Below are positions 31,108-40,057 of a stretch of DNA of 64,000 nucleotides, piece after piece; positions within the stretch are counted from its first letter, which is position 1; every line of letters starts with the position of its first letter. Made by a program: the position numbers and the translations under genes. The DNA is from Burkholderia sp. Nafp2/4-1b (GTDB lineage Bacteria; Pseudomonadota; Gammaproteobacteria; Burkholderiales; Burkholderiaceae), in contig NZ_ML058606.1 in the NCBI RefSeq assembly GCF_003635165.1, positions 248,001-312,000 of the forward strand, read 5' to 3'. The notes beneath the pieces were generated by a model. The model was given only the letters and a program-made list of their open reading frames with translations. It was not told where the DNA came from and searched no databases.

Positions 31108-32055
31108 ATGCAACACCATCAGCCGTCGACCACGGCCATCGAAGGGATCGTGCCGGTGATGCTGACGCCGTTCGACGACGCCGGTGCGATCGACTATGCG
31201 GGCCTCGAGCGACTCATCGAGTGGTACCTCGCGCACGGCTCGGATGCGCTGTTCGCGGTCGCACAGTCGAGCGAGATGCAGTTCCTGAGCCTGGCGGAGC
31301 GGGCGGAACTCGCGCGCTTCGTGGTCGAGCGCGTGGCCGGGCGCGTGCCTGTCGTCGCGTCCGGGCACATCAGCGACGATCTCGATGCGCAGGTCGCCGA
31401 GCTGCGCGCGGCCGCCGAATCGGGTGCGCAGGGCGTCGTGCTCGTGACCAACCGTCTGGATCCGCAGCGCAAGGGCAGCGCCGCGTTTCTCGATCATCTT
31501 CACAAGCTGCTGGCGCGGCTGCCTTCGGATTTGCCGCTCGGCCTGTACGAATGTCCGGCGCCGTATCGCCGACTGCTGTCGGACGACGAACTGCGCGCGT
31601 GCATCGACACCGGCCGCTTCGTGATGCTCAAGGACGTGAGTTGCGACCTGGAGACGGTGAAGCGGCGCGTGGCGCTCGCCGCCGGGTCGCCGCTGAAGAT
31701 CCTGAATGCGAACGCCGCGATCGCGTGGGATGCGATGAAGGCGGGCTCCGCCGGCTTCAACGGCGTGTTCACCAACTTCCATCCCGACCTGTATCGGTGG
31801 CTGCGCACGCGGGGCGACTCCGACCCGGCACTCGCCGACGAACTGTCGACGTTCCTGGTGATCTCGGCCGTGTCGGAGGTACTGGGCTACCCGGCGCTCG
31901 CGAAGATCTATCACCAGCGGATCGGCACGTTCGATTCGATTCGCTGCCGCGCGATCGATTACGACGTGCGCGAGCGGTTCTGGGCGCTCGACGCGGTGCT
32001 CGACAAGATCGTGTCGGGCACCGAGCATTTCCGTCGGCGGATCGCAGCCCGCTAG
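31108..32055 (+). CDS. DHDPS/NAL-family class I aldolase or lyase
   Basis: A 315-residue TIM-barrel enzyme of the DapA/NanA superfamily. The Schiff-base lysine is K175 (FVMLKDVSCD) and the catalytic tyrosine is Y147 (LGLYECPAP). The usual GTTGE loop of DHDPS is replaced by AQSSE (residues 52-56), arguing against true dihydrodipicolinate synthase and for a keto-sugar-acid or related aldolase/dehydratase. A good GGAGA ribosome-binding site precedes it, and it is 42 bp after the MFS gene. The reaction cannot be named from sequence. Confidence 0.87.
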   Translation: MQHHQPSTTAIEGIVPVMLTPFDDAGAIDYAGLERLIEWYLAHGSDALFAVAQSSEMQFLSLAERAELARFVVERVAGRVPVVASGHISDDLDAQVAELRAAAESGAQGVVLVTNRLDPQRKGSAAFLDHLHKLLARLPSDLPLGLYECPAPYRRLLSDDELRACIDTGRFVMLKDVSCDLETVKRRVALAAGSPLKILNANAAIAWDAMKAGSAGFNGVFTNFHPDLYRWLRTRGDSDPALADELSTFLVISAVSEVLGYPALAKIYHQRIGTFDSIRCRAIDYDVRERFWALDAVLDKIVSGTEHFRRRIAAR

Positions 32056-32140
32056 CGTGAGGCAATGCGGTGCGCGGTACGCGGCGCCTGAGCCGCGTGC
32101 CCGCGCGGACACGTGGCAGCGCCGGATGCCGAGCGGACGA

Positions 32141-32167
32141 AAAAAACGCCGCGCGAGGCGGCGTTTT
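32141..32167. terminator. Bidirectional intrinsic terminator
   Basis: A 10-bp stem (32143-32152 with 32158-32167) flanked by A residues on one side and T residues on the other, between the convergent aldolase and ETF-QO genes. It can work on both strands. Confidence 0.9.
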
Positions 32168-32175
32168 CCGGCAGC

Positions 32176-33849
32176 TTACATGTTCGGGTAGTTCGGCCCG
32201 CCGCCGCCCTCCGGCGTGACCCACACGATGTTCTGCGTCGGGTCCTTGATGTCGCAGGTCTTGCAGTGCACGCAGTTCTGCGCGTTGATCACCAGTCGAT
32301 CGCTGCCGTCGTCGTTCTTCACGAACTCGTACACGGCCGCCGGACAGAAGCGCGCTTCCGGCCCCGCATACGTGTGCAGGTTCACGTTTACCGGCACGCT
32401 CGCATCCTTCAGCGTCAGGTGCGCCGGCTGGTTTTCCTCGTGGTTCGTGTTCGAGATGAACACCGACGACAGCCGGTCGAACGTCAGCTTGCCGTCCGGC
32501 TTCGGATACTCGATCGGCGTGCACTGCGACGCCGGCTTCAGCATCTCGTGGTCTGCATGCTTGTGGTGCAACGTCCACGGCACGTTGCCGCCCATCACCT
32601 TCTGTTCGAGCCCGACCATCAGCGTGCCGAGGTACAGGCCTTTCGCCATCCACTGCTTGAAGTTGCGCGCGCGGTACAGCTCCGTGTACAGCCACGATTG
32701 CTTGAAGGCGTCGGGATACGCGTTCAACTCGTCGCTTTGACGGCCGGCCTGCACCGCGTCGAATGCGGCGTCGGCCGCCAGCATGCCGGTCTTGATCGCC
32801 GCGTGGCTGCCCTTGATCCGCGATGCGTTCAAAAAGCCCGCGTCGTCGCCGATCAGCGCGCCGCCCGGAAACACCGTCTTCGGCAGCGACAGCAGGCCGC
32901 CCGCCGTGATTGCCCGCGCGCCATACGACACGCGCTTGCCGCCTTCGAGGAACGCGCGGATCGACGGGTGCGTCTTGTAGCGCTGGAATTCCTCGAACGG
33001 CGACAGGTATGGGTTCGTGTAGCCGAGGCCCACCACGAAGCCGACCACGACCTGGTTGTTGTCCATGTGATACAGGAACGAGCCGCCGTACGTATCGGAT
33101 TTGAGCGGCCAGCCGGCCGTGTGGATCACGAGGCCCGGCTTGTGCTTGGCCGGATCGATTTCCCACAGCTCCTTGATGCCGATCCCGTACGCCTGCGGAT
33201 CGGCGTTCGCGTCGAGCTTGAACTTCGAGATCAACTGGCGACCGAGATGGCCGCGGCAGCCTTCGGCGAACAGCGTGTACTTCGCGTGCAGCTCCATGCC
33301 GAGCTGGAAGTTCTCGGTCGGCTCGCCGTCCTTGCCCACGCCCATGTTGCCGGTCGCGACGCCTTTGACCGAGCCGTCGTCGTTGTAGAGAATCTCGGCT
33401 GCCGGGAAGCCGGGGAAGATTTCCACACCAAGCGCTTCGGCCTGTGCCCCAAGCCAACGCGTGACGTTACCGAGCGAAATCACGTAGTTGCCGTGATTCT
33501 GGAAGTTGGCGGGCAGTGCCCAGTTCGGCGTGGTGATCGCGCTGCTCTCGGACAGGAACAGGAAGCGGTCTTCGGTCACCTCGACGTCGAGCGGTGCGCC
33601 GCGTTCCTTCCAGTCGGGGAACAGTTCGGTAATCGCGCGCGGGTCCATCACCGCGCCCGACAGGATGTGCGCGCCGATTTCCGAACCCTTTTCGAGCACG
33701 CACACGCCGATCTCGGTGCCTTTCTCGGCAGCCAGCTGCTTGAGCCGGATCGCAGCCGACAGCCCGGCGGGGCCGCCGCCGACGATCACGACGTCGTATT
33801 CCATCGATTCGCGCGGGCCGTATTGCTCGATGAGGCTTGCGGGGGTCAT
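32176..33849 (-). CDS. Electron transfer flavoprotein-ubiquinone oxidoreductase
   Basis: Passes electrons from ETF, reduced by acyl-CoA and other dehydrogenases, to ubiquinone at the inner membrane. The 557-residue protein has the FAD-binding GGGPAG near residue 24-29 and a C-terminal 4Fe-4S cluster site ([19 protein letters not shown]) typical of ETF-QO. ATG 33849 begins the usual N-terminus [21 protein letters not shown]; the frame to 33927 was rejected. Divergent from an SDR gene with a palindrome between them at 33938-33953. Confidence 0.96.
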   Translation of the reverse strand: MTPASLIEQYGPRESMEYDVVIVGGGPAGLSAAIRLKQLAAEKGTEIGVCVLEKGSEIGAHILSGAVMDPRAITELFPDWKERGAPLDVEVTEDRFLFLSESSAITTPNWALPANFQNHGNYVISLGNVTRWLGAQAEALGVEIFPGFPAAEILYNDDGSVKGVATGNMGVGKDGEPTENFQLGMELHAKYTLFAEGCRGHLGRQLISKFKLDANADPQAYGIGIKELWEIDPAKHKPGLVIHTAGWPLKSDTYGGSFLYHMDNNQVVVGFVVGLGYTNPYLSPFEEFQRYKTHPSIRAFLEGGKRVSYGARAITAGGLLSLPKTVFPGGALIGDDAGFLNASRIKGSHAAIKTGMLAADAAFDAVQAGRQSDELNAYPDAFKQSWLYTELYRARNFKQWMAKGLYLGTLMVGLEQKVMGGNVPWTLHHKHADHEMLKPASQCTPIEYPKPDGKLTFDRLSSVFISNTNHEENQPAHLTLKDASVPVNVNLHTYAGPEARFCPAAVYEFVKNDDGSDRLVINAQNCVHCKTCDIKDPTQNIVWVTPEGGGGPNYPNM

Positions 33850-33937
33850 TGGCGTTCCTCTAACCGTTAGAATGCTTTTATTCGGGAGCGTATTGTCTGC
33901 GAAACGAAACGCTTGCCGCAACAGCATGCGGATAGAT

Positions 33938-33953
33938 TAGCACGATCGTTCTA
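33938..33953. promoter_or_regulatory. 16-bp near-palindrome, candidate repressor operator
   Basis: TAGCACGATCGTTCTA is palindromic except for one base pair and sits between divergent ETF-QO and SDR genes. Size and position fit a TetR-type operator of the fatty-acid or acyl-CoA regulators known in beta-proteobacteria; the specific regulator is inference. Confidence 0.45.
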
Positions 33954-34026
33954 TTTTTTCTGCTAGGGTTATGCTGCACGGGACAGGGCGCCCGCGGCGG
34001 CGCAACGACATCGAAAGGGGTGTGCA

Positions 34027-34803
34027 ATGGGTCGATCGATCAATCTGGAAGGCAAGGTCGCGCTGGTCACGGGCGCGTCGAGCGGCCTCGGCCAACGCTT
34101 TGCCCAGGTGCTGTCGCAGGCCGGCGCGAAGGTCGTGCTCGCGAGCCGCCGCGTCGAGCGCCTGAAGGAGCTGCGCGCGGAGATCGAGGCGGCGGGCGGT
34201 GCCGCGCACGTCGTATCGCTCGACGTCACCGATGTGCAAAGCATCAAGGCGGCCATCGCGCATGCGGAGACGGAAGCCGGCACGATCGACATCCTCGTGA
34301 ACAATTCGGGCGTGTCGACGATGCAGAAGCTCGTCGACGTGACGCCGGCCGATTTCGAGTTCGTGTTCGACACCAACACGCGCGGCGCATTCTTCGTCGC
34401 GCAGGAAGTCGCGAAGCGGATGATCATGCGCGGGAACGGCAACGGCAAGCCGGGTTACCGGATCATTAACATCGCGTCGGTGGCCGGCCTGCGCGTGTTC
34501 CCGCAGATCGGGCTGTATGCGATGAGCAAGTCGGCGGTCGTGCAGATGACGCGCTCGATGGCGCTCGAATGGGGCCGCCACGGGATCAACGTCAATGCGA
34601 TCTGCCCGGGCTACATCGATACCGAAATCAATCATTACCTGTGGGAAACCGAGCAGGGCCAGAAGCTGCAGTCGATGCTGCCGCGCCGGCGCGTCGGCAA
34701 GCCGCAGGATCTCGACGGGCTGTTGTTGCTGCTCGCGGCCGACGAGTCGCAGTTCATCAACGGCTCGATTATCTCCGCCGACGACGGCTTCGCCCTCGCC
34801 TGA
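34027..34803 (+). CDS. Short-chain dehydrogenase/reductase
   Basis: A 258-residue Rossmann-fold oxidoreductase. Cofactor motif TGASSGLG (16-23), an R following strand 2 (SRRVER) suggesting NADP or mixed use, NNSG near 97, and catalytic Ser, Tyr and Lys in the IASVAG ... YAMSK region (about 148-168). Followed 23 bp later by a thioesterase gene and divergent from ETF-QO, so an acyl-CoA-related substrate such as a 3-hydroxyacyl-CoA is plausible (inference). Confidence 0.9.
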   Translation: MGRSINLEGKVALVTGASSGLGQRFAQVLSQAGAKVVLASRRVERLKELRAEIEAAGGAAHVVSLDVTDVQSIKAAIAHAETEAGTIDILVNNSGVSTMQKLVDVTPADFEFVFDTNTRGAFFVAQEVAKRMIMRGNGNGKPGYRIINIASVAGLRVFPQIGLYAMSKSAVVQMTRSMALEWGRHGINVNAICPGYIDTEINHYLWETEQGQKLQSMLPRRRVGKPQDLDGLLLLLAADESQFINGSIISADDGFALA

Positions 34804-34826
34804 GTGGATGACATTCAGCAACAAAA

Positions 34827-35267
34827 ATGACTGCAATGAACGATTATTCCCCCGTATTTGAAATGTCGATGCCGATCCGCTGGGGCGACATGGACGCATT
34901 CGGCCACGTGAACAACACGGTCTATTTCCGCTACATGGAGCAGGCGCGGATCTCGTGGTTCGAGGAACTCGGCATCGCGGGCGGCAACGGCGAGGGGCAG
35001 GGGCCCGTGATCGTCACGGCATCGATGGAGTTCCTGAAGCAGCTGCACTATCCGGGCGACGTGATCGCACGGATGTCGGCCGCGCAGCCGGGCCGCAGCA
35101 GCTTCGACACCGGTTTCGAGCTGACGCGCGCGGACGATCCGCAGCACGTGTATGCGCGCGGCAATGCGCGCTGCGTGTGGGTCGACTATGCGCTCGGCAA
35201 GTCGGTGCCGCTGCCGCAACTGCTGCGCGACACGATCGAGCGCGCGCTCGCCGCGAAGGTCGACTGA
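34827..35267 (+). CDS. 4-hydroxybenzoyl-CoA thioesterase family (hotdog) protein
   Basis: A 146-residue single hotdog-fold acyl-CoA thioesterase. The segment IRWGDMDAFGHVNNTVYFRYMEQAR (about 16-40) holds the family's catalytic Asp and the HVNN motif. It probably forms a two-gene unit with the upstream SDR. The acyl substrate is unknown; the position near ETF-QO and scoAB suggests fatty-acid or ketone-body metabolism. Confidence 0.92.
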   Translation: MTAMNDYSPVFEMSMPIRWGDMDAFGHVNNTVYFRYMEQARISWFEELGIAGGNGEGQGPVIVTASMEFLKQLHYPGDVIARMSAAQPGRSSFDTGFELTRADDPQHVYARGNARCVWVDYALGKSVPLPQLLRDTIERALAAKVD

Positions 35268-35348
35268 GCACCGTCGTGCAGTAGCGCCCAACCCGGCGCA
35301 CACGGGCGCACGGGCGCCGGTGCGGCGCCAGTTCCGAATGCCCCCCGA

Positions 35349-35378
35349 ATCGGCCGCATCATGCGGCCGATCGCCTTT
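35349..35378 (+). terminator. Intrinsic terminator after the thioesterase gene
   Basis: A perfect 10-bp stem (35349-35358 with 35362-35371), loop TCA, then four T at 35375-35378. Lies between convergent genes. Confidence 0.75.
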
Positions 35379-35390
35379 TCAGCGCACGGG

Positions 35391-35936
35391 TTACTGCCCG
35401 AGCAGGCGCTGCAGCAGTTCCGGCGTATTGTTCGTGCCGTACTTGCGCATCAGCCGCGCACGGTAGATGTCGACCGTGCGCGAACTGATGTCGAGCACGC
35501 GTCCGATCTGCTTGCTGGTCTTGCCGGTCGCGAGCTGCGCGGCGATCTCGCGTTCGCGCGGTGTCAGCTCGACGGCGACCCGGCGCGTCGCGCTCAGGTC
35601 CTCGAAGGTCCACACGCCCGCGGCGAGCGGCGCGGTGCGGGCGAGCGCGCGGCCCGTCACGTGGCACCAGAACAGCTCGCCGTCGGCCCGTTTCATGATT
35701 CGGTCATCGGCGTAGGTGCCGTTCGCGATCATCACGCGCGAGATGCGCTCGCCGATCCGCTGGAATTCGTCCAGCGACGGATAGAGCACCTCGTACGACT
35801 TGCCGATCAGGTCGGCCCGCGCGCAGCGAAAGATCGACGCGAGCGCGTCGTTGCAGTCCTCGATCACGCGGTCGCGCGACATCACGAGGCCGAGCGGCGC
35901 GAGGTGAAAGGCAGTCTGGTAATCGAGAGCGGGCAT
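35391..35936 (-). CDS. PAS-LuxR transcriptional regulator
   Basis: A 181-residue regulator: PAS-fold sensor at residues about 1-115 (FHLAPLGLVMSRDRVIEDCNDALASIF) and a LuxR/GerE helix-turn-helix at about 118-175 (LTPREREIAAQLATGKTSKQIGRVLDISSRTVDIYRARLMRKYG). No receiver domain, so it is not a classical response regulator. The ATG at 35936 begins the PAS domain directly; the upstream in-frame extension was rejected. Divergent from scoAB, which it may control (inference). Confidence 0.9.
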   Translation of the reverse strand: MPALDYQTAFHLAPLGLVMSRDRVIEDCNDALASIFRCARADLIGKSYEVLYPSLDEFQRIGERISRVMIANGTYADDRIMKRADGELFWCHVTGRALARTAPLAAGVWTFEDLSATRRVAVELTPREREIAAQLATGKTSKQIGRVLDISSRTVDIYRARLMRKYGTNNTPELLQRLLGQ

Positions 35937-36160
35937 GGCGCAGGCAGGCGGAGGCAAATGCTTATGTATTTTTGCGTATTGTGCCGGATTGGCGCCACAT
36001 CGTACCCTTTCAGGCATCTCGCGGCGGTTTGTCGCGATATAAAAACAGCGCGCTTCGACGCAGGGTTCGCCGTGCATGCCTAGAATGGTGCGGCGGGCTT
36101 GCGGCCCCAGTGGGCGCGTGAACCGGTTTTGCTGGTTTCCATAGAGGAAGGGACATACAG

Positions 36161-36865
36161 ATGAACAAAGTCTATCCCAGCGCGGCTGCCGCGCTGGAAG
36201 GGATCGTCCGCGACGGACAGACCTTCGCGGTCGGCGGCTTCGGCCTGTGCGGGATTCCCGAGGCGCTGATCGCGGCGTTGCGCGATTCCGGCGTCAAGGG
36301 CATCACCTGCATCAGCAACAACGCGGGCGTCGACGGCTTCGGTCTCGGCCTGCTGCTGGAAACGCGCCAGATCAAGAAGATGATCTCGTCGTACGTCGGC
36401 GAGAACAAGGAGTTCGAGCGCCAGTATCTGGCCGGCGAACTCGAGCTCGAATTCACGCCGCAGGGCACGCTCGCCGAGAAGCTGCGCGCGGGCGGCGCCG
36501 GCATTCCGGCCTTTTTCACGAACACCGGCTACGGCACGGTGATCGCGGAAGGCAAGGAAACGCGCCAGTTCGGCGATCGCCACTACGTGCTCGAGCCGTC
36601 GCTGACGGCCGACGTCGCCCTCGTGAAGGCGTGGAAGGCCGACAAGTCCGGCAACCTGATCTATCGCCGCACGGCGCGCAACTTCAACCCGATGTGCGCG
36701 ATGGCGGGCAAGATCACCGTGGTCGAAGTCGAGGAGATCGTCGAGAACGGCACGCTCGATCCGGATCACGTCCACACGCCGGGCATCTTCGTGCAGCGCA
36801 TCGTGCTGAACGCGACGCCGGAAAAACGCATCGAACAACGCGTCGTACGCGCGAAAGGAGACTGA
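36161..36865 (+). CDS. scoA: Succinyl-CoA:3-ketoacid CoA-transferase subunit A
   Basis: Alpha subunit of the heteromeric CoA-transferase that moves CoA from succinyl-CoA to acetoacetate or a related 3-oxoacid. The 234-residue protein carries the glycine-rich CoA-binding segment [16 protein letters not shown] (about 23-38) and matches SCOT-A length. The start follows AGGAAGGG. The B subunit gene begins 1 bp after this stop, so the two are translated together. The 3-oxoacid specificity (acetoacetate versus 3-oxoadipate) is not fixed by sequence alone. Confidence 0.93.
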   Translation: MNKVYPSAAAALEGIVRDGQTFAVGGFGLCGIPEALIAALRDSGVKGITCISNNAGVDGFGLGLLLETRQIKKMISSYVGENKEFERQYLAGELELEFTPQGTLAEKLRAGGAGIPAFFTNTGYGTVIAEGKETRQFGDRHYVLEPSLTADVALVKAWKADKSGNLIYRRTARNFNPMCAMAGKITVVEVEEIVENGTLDPDHVHTPGIFVQRIVLNATPEKRIEQRVVRAKGD

Positions 36866-36866
36866 C

Positions 36867-37508
36867 ATGGCCTGGAATCGTGACCAGATGGCCGCGCGCG
36901 CGGCGAAGGAACTGCAGGACGGCTTCTACGTGAACCTCGGTATCGGCCTGCCGACGCTCGTCGCGAACCACGTGCCGGAAGGCGTCGAGGTGTGGCTGCA
37001 GTCGGAGAACGGCCTGCTCGGCATCGGCCCGTCGCCGACCGAGGATGAAGTCGACGCCGACCTCATCAACGCCGGCAAGCAGACCGTCACGACGCTGCCC
37101 GGCTCGTCGATCTTCTCGTCGGCCGATTCGTTCGCGATGATCCGCGGCGGCCACATCAACCTCGCGATCCTGGGCGCGATGCAGGTCAGCAAGAAGGGCG
37201 ACCTCGCGAACTGGATGATCCCCGGCAAGATGATCAAGGGGATGGGCGGCGCGATGGACCTCGTCGCGGGCGTGCGGCGCGTCGTCGTGCTGATGGAGCA
37301 CGTCGCGAAGGGCGACCAGCACAAGATTCTCGACGAATGCAACCTGCCGCTGACGGGCGTCGGCGTGGTCGACCTGATCATTACCGACCTCGGCGTGATC
37401 GAAGTGACGCCGGACGGGCTGAAGGTGCTTGAACTCGCCGACGGCGTGAGCGCGGAAGAGATCCAGACCAAGACGGGCGCACCGCTCGATGTGAGCGCGG
37501 TCGCGTAA
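36867..37508 (+). CDS. scoB: Succinyl-CoA:3-ketoacid CoA-transferase subunit B
   Basis: Beta subunit, 213 residues, carrying the catalytic glutamate E47 in [12 protein letters not shown], which forms the glutamyl-CoA thioester. AAAGGAG lies 6 bases before the ATG, within the end of scoA. A 14-bp-stem terminator follows at 37535-37569, so scoAB is a two-gene unit. Strong match to SCOT-B in length and in the [18 protein letters not shown] segment. Confidence 0.94.
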   Translation: MAWNRDQMAARAAKELQDGFYVNLGIGLPTLVANHVPEGVEVWLQSENGLLGIGPSPTEDEVDADLINAGKQTVTTLPGSSIFSSADSFAMIRGGHINLAILGAMQVSKKGDLANWMIPGKMIKGMGGAMDLVAGVRRVVVLMEHVAKGDQHKILDECNLPLTGVGVVDLIITDLGVIEVTPDGLKVLELADGVSAEEIQTKTGAPLDVSAVA

Positions 37509-37534
37509 GCGTCGGCTTTTCCGCACGGCCTTGG

Positions 37535-37569
37535 ACGCCCCGCGTTCCTGACGGAACGCGGGGCGTTTT
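37535..37569 (+). terminator. Intrinsic terminator after scoAB
   Basis: A perfect 14-bp stem (37535-37548 with 37553-37566), loop TGAC, and a TTTT end. Confidence 0.92.
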
Positions 37570-37585
37570 GTCATCACCGCATGCG

Positions 37586-38299
37586 TCACGCGATCGCGCC
37601 GCCGCCGTCGATCAGCACGGTCGAACCGGTTGCATAAGGCGTGCTGGCCAGGTACACGATCGCATTCGCCACATCCTGCGGCTGACCGACGCGGCGCGCG
37701 GGAAGGCGCTGGGCGGCGCCGGCGTACATGGCGTCGCGCGCGTCGGGCGCGAGCTTGTCCCACAACGGCGTCGCGATCAGGCCTGGCGACACGGTATTCA
37801 CCCGCACGGGCGCCAGTTCGAGCGCAAGGCCGCGGGCGAGTGCCTCGAGCGCCGCGTTGATCGCGCCTTGCAGCACCGACGACGCACTCGGCCGCACGCT
37901 AAGGTAGCCCGATACGAACGTCAGCGAACCGCCGGGTGCAATATCGATCGAGCGGGCGACGCGGTATGCGCCCCAGAACTTGCTGTCCATTGCCGCCTGC
38001 GCGTCGGCGAGCGGTAGCGCGCGGACCGCGCCCGTGGCGGTCTTCGCGGCCGAAATCACGACGTGGTCGAATCGGCCGGCGCGCGCGCAGAATGCATCGA
38101 CGGCCGCCGTATCGGTGATGTCGAGCGCTTCGGTACGCACGTGAGCGCCCGACGCGATATCCGCGCCGGCCCTGGCCGGATCGCGCGATGCGATCGTCAC
38201 GACGGCGCCATGTTGCGCGAACGCGTGCGCGGCGGCGGCGCCGATGCCGGAGCTGCCGCCGACGACGAGTACTTTCTTTCCGTGGAGCGGATCGTTCAT
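37586..38299 (-). CDS. Short-chain dehydrogenase/reductase
   Basis: A 237-residue SDR with cofactor motif GGSSGIG (about 15-21). The usual catalytic Tyr-x-x-x-Lys is not present in standard form: the expected region reads VSGYLSVRPSASSVLQGAINAAL, with no YxxxK. This matches a divergent SDR subgroup, so activity should be treated as unproven. Last gene of a three-gene minus-strand group after the deacetylase and SnoaL-like genes. Confidence 0.87.
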   Translation of the reverse strand: MNDPLHGKKVLVVGGSSGIGAAAAHAFAQHGAVVTIASRDPARAGADIASGAHVRTEALDITDTAAVDAFCARAGRFDHVVISAAKTATGAVRALPLADAQAAMDSKFWGAYRVARSIDIAPGGSLTFVSGYLSVRPSASSVLQGAINAALEALARGLALELAPVRVNTVSPGLIATPLWDKLAPDARDAMYAGAAQRLPARRVGQPQDVANAIVYLASTPYATGSTVLIDGGGAIA

Positions 38300-38337
38300 G
38301 ATGGTCTTTCCAAAGTGAGGAGACGAGCGCAATCCGG

Positions 38338-39354
38338 TCAGATCATTTCGGTCTCGCGCAGCGTCGACGGGCTGTGCAGCGCGAAGCGCGCAATGTCGTC
38401 CTTGCGCATGAAAACGACCCCGGGGTGTGATCGAGCGTAGTGCAGGAAGGTGTCCCATGCGCGGACCATCTGCGGCGTGCCGCTGATCCGGTCGTGCGCA
38501 CTGATCGACATCAGTCTGCGCCGCTGCCCGGCTTCCGCGTACAGCTGGTCGAAATCGAGCTTGATCTGCTCGACGAACATCGTCGGCGAGTAGTTGCGGC
38601 CTTCGATCAACAGGATGTCGTTGTTGCGCAGCGTGTACGGGACCACCGCGAAATCGCGGCCGCCGACGGTCTCGATGAACGGTTCGTCGCGGCTGACGTC
38701 GTCGATGTGATACACGTAGCCGAGCTCCTGCAGCAGCGACAACGTATGCGGTCCGCGCCGCAGCCAGTTGCAGTTGTAGCCGATCGGGCGCTGGCCGGTC
38801 ACCGCTTCGACCATGTCGCGCGCTTCGGTCAGGAAGCGGCGCTCGTCGTCGCGGCTCATCGCGAATTGCGCGCGCCACGTCGGGCCGTGCGCGGCGGCTT
38901 CGTGGCCGCGCGACACGATCTCGCGCGCCAGTTCGGGGTGTCGGCGCGCGGCTTCCCCGATCATGTGCGACGTCACTTTCACGCCGTGTCGGTCCCACAG
39001 ATCGAGCAGGCGCGGAATGCCTTCCCGGTAGCCATACGCGAACCAGGTAGCCAATGCGAGATCGACCGGCACCGACGGCGGAAACGCGACGGCCGGAAAC
39101 GGGCTGTCCGCGCCCGTCGGCGGTTGCCCGCCCGCCTCGAACTGCATCGAGATCGAAATCACGATGCGCGCGCCGTCCGGCCAGAACGGCGTGGCGCCCG
39201 GTGCGGCAGGCGCCGGCGTCGGCGTTGGCGCGGCAGTGGCCGGCACGGACGTGCCTGCGGCTAGCGCGACGCCAGCCGCGAGCCCGGCGCCGGCCTGGGC
39301 CAGGAACGTGCGGCGCGGCAGAGGCGTCGCGGGCGTGTCGTTACCGTGAGTCAT
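38338..39354 (-). CDS. Tat-exported polysaccharide deacetylase-family (CE4/PuuE-like) protein
   Basis: A 338-residue NodB-fold protein. RRTFLAQAGAGLAAG at residues 14 onward is a twin-arginine signal, followed by a Pro/Ala/Thr-rich linker. The CE4 histidine motif GHEAAAHG is intact, but the first motif reads ISISMQFE, lacking the catalytic Asp of metal-dependent deacetylases, as in PuuE-type enzymes (non-metal allantoinases). Substrate unknown; envelope or periplasmic location predicted. Its stop is 38 bp from the downstream SDR start. Confidence 0.87.
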   Translation of the reverse strand: MTHGNDTPATPLPRRTFLAQAGAGLAAGVALAAGTSVPATAAPTPTPAPAAPGATPFWPDGARIVISISMQFEAGGQPPTGADSPFPAVAFPPSVPVDLALATWFAYGYREGIPRLLDLWDRHGVKVTSHMIGEAARRHPELAREIVSRGHEAAAHGPTWRAQFAMSRDDERRFLTEARDMVEAVTGQRPIGYNCNWLRRGPHTLSLLQELGYVYHIDDVSRDEPFIETVGGRDFAVVPYTLRNNDILLIEGRNYSPTMFVEQIKLDFDQLYAEAGQRRRLMSISAHDRISGTPQMVRAWDTFLHYARSHPGVVFMRKDDIARFALHSPSTLRETEMI

Positions 39355-39365
39355 GGTCCCCTCCG

Positions 39366-39923
39366 TCAGCCGACGAGCCCGAGCTGACGCATCAGCGTCA
39401 GGTTGTCCTCGATGTGCCAGTTTTCCGCGATTCGGCCGTGGTCGATCCGATAGATATCGGTCGCGATGAAGTCGATCGCCTGTCCGCGCCCGGCCGTTCC
39501 GTTGAAAGCGCCGGTGAAATGGCCGCGAAAATGCAGATGTACGACAGCCCGGTCGCCTGCCACGATCATCTGTTCGATGTCGCAATGCAGGTCCGGGATC
39601 GCGCCGCGCATCGTGCCGGAGGCCGCGAGCGGCCCCGACACGCCTTGTTCGCGGCCGGGCGGCAGCGTCCGGTCGGTGAAGTCGTCTGCGAGCGCCGAGC
39701 GGGCGAGCGCGGGGTCGCCGGTATTCCAGAAGCTGCCGTAGCGGCGCGCTGCCAGAACTTGCGCGCGGGCCTGCGCGGCCGGCAAGCCTGCCGCGACGGT
39801 CAGGGTGCGCGGCGCGACAAGATCGGCGGCATGGGAGGCGGCGGGCCAGAGCGCCACGACGCAAGCGGCTGCGGCGAATGCATGCGCGACTGCGCGGGTG
39901 GCCGAACGAAGGCGGATCGACAT
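39366..39923 (-). CDS. Secreted SnoaL-like (NTF2-fold) protein
   Basis: A 185-residue protein with a Sec signal peptide (AVAHAFAAAACVVALWPAASHA, cleavage near 32) followed by a SnoaL-type fold (YGSFWNTGDPALARSALADDFTDRTLPPG ... DIYRIDHGRIAENWHIEDNLTLMRQLGLV). SnoaL-like proteins include polyketide cyclases, but many are uncharacterised. Only 11 bp before the deacetylase gene, so co-transcribed. Divergent from a LysR gene. Confidence 0.85.
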   Translation of the reverse strand: MSIRLRSATRAVAHAFAAAACVVALWPAASHAADLVAPRTLTVAAGLPAAQARAQVLAARRYGSFWNTGDPALARSALADDFTDRTLPPGREQGVSGPLAASGTMRGAIPDLHCDIEQMIVAGDRAVVHLHFRGHFTGAFNGTAGRGQAIDFIATDIYRIDHGRIAENWHIEDNLTLMRQLGLVG

Positions 39924-40057
39924 GGTTTCGGAGGTCCTGTGAAGGCGTCAGGCGACGACGCGGAACAGGTATGGTAGGTTTCCGTTCTGCATGTAAATAC
40001 GGGCAAAAGGCGAATGGATTCTTCGAAAAAAGGAAAGGTTGGGGCGAGACGGGCGCC

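Noticed and set aside
31108..32055. Annotation as dapA (dihydrodipicolinate synthase)
   Set aside because: The GTTGE loop is altered and the gene lies in a sugar-type catabolic cluster; only the superfamily can be supported.
29377..32112. 911-residue minus-strand frame
   Set aside because: Antisense to the kinase, MFS and aldolase genes, which have ribosome-binding sites and family motifs.
32141..32167. Considered as a small RNA end
   Set aside because: Better explained as a shared terminator for two convergent protein genes.
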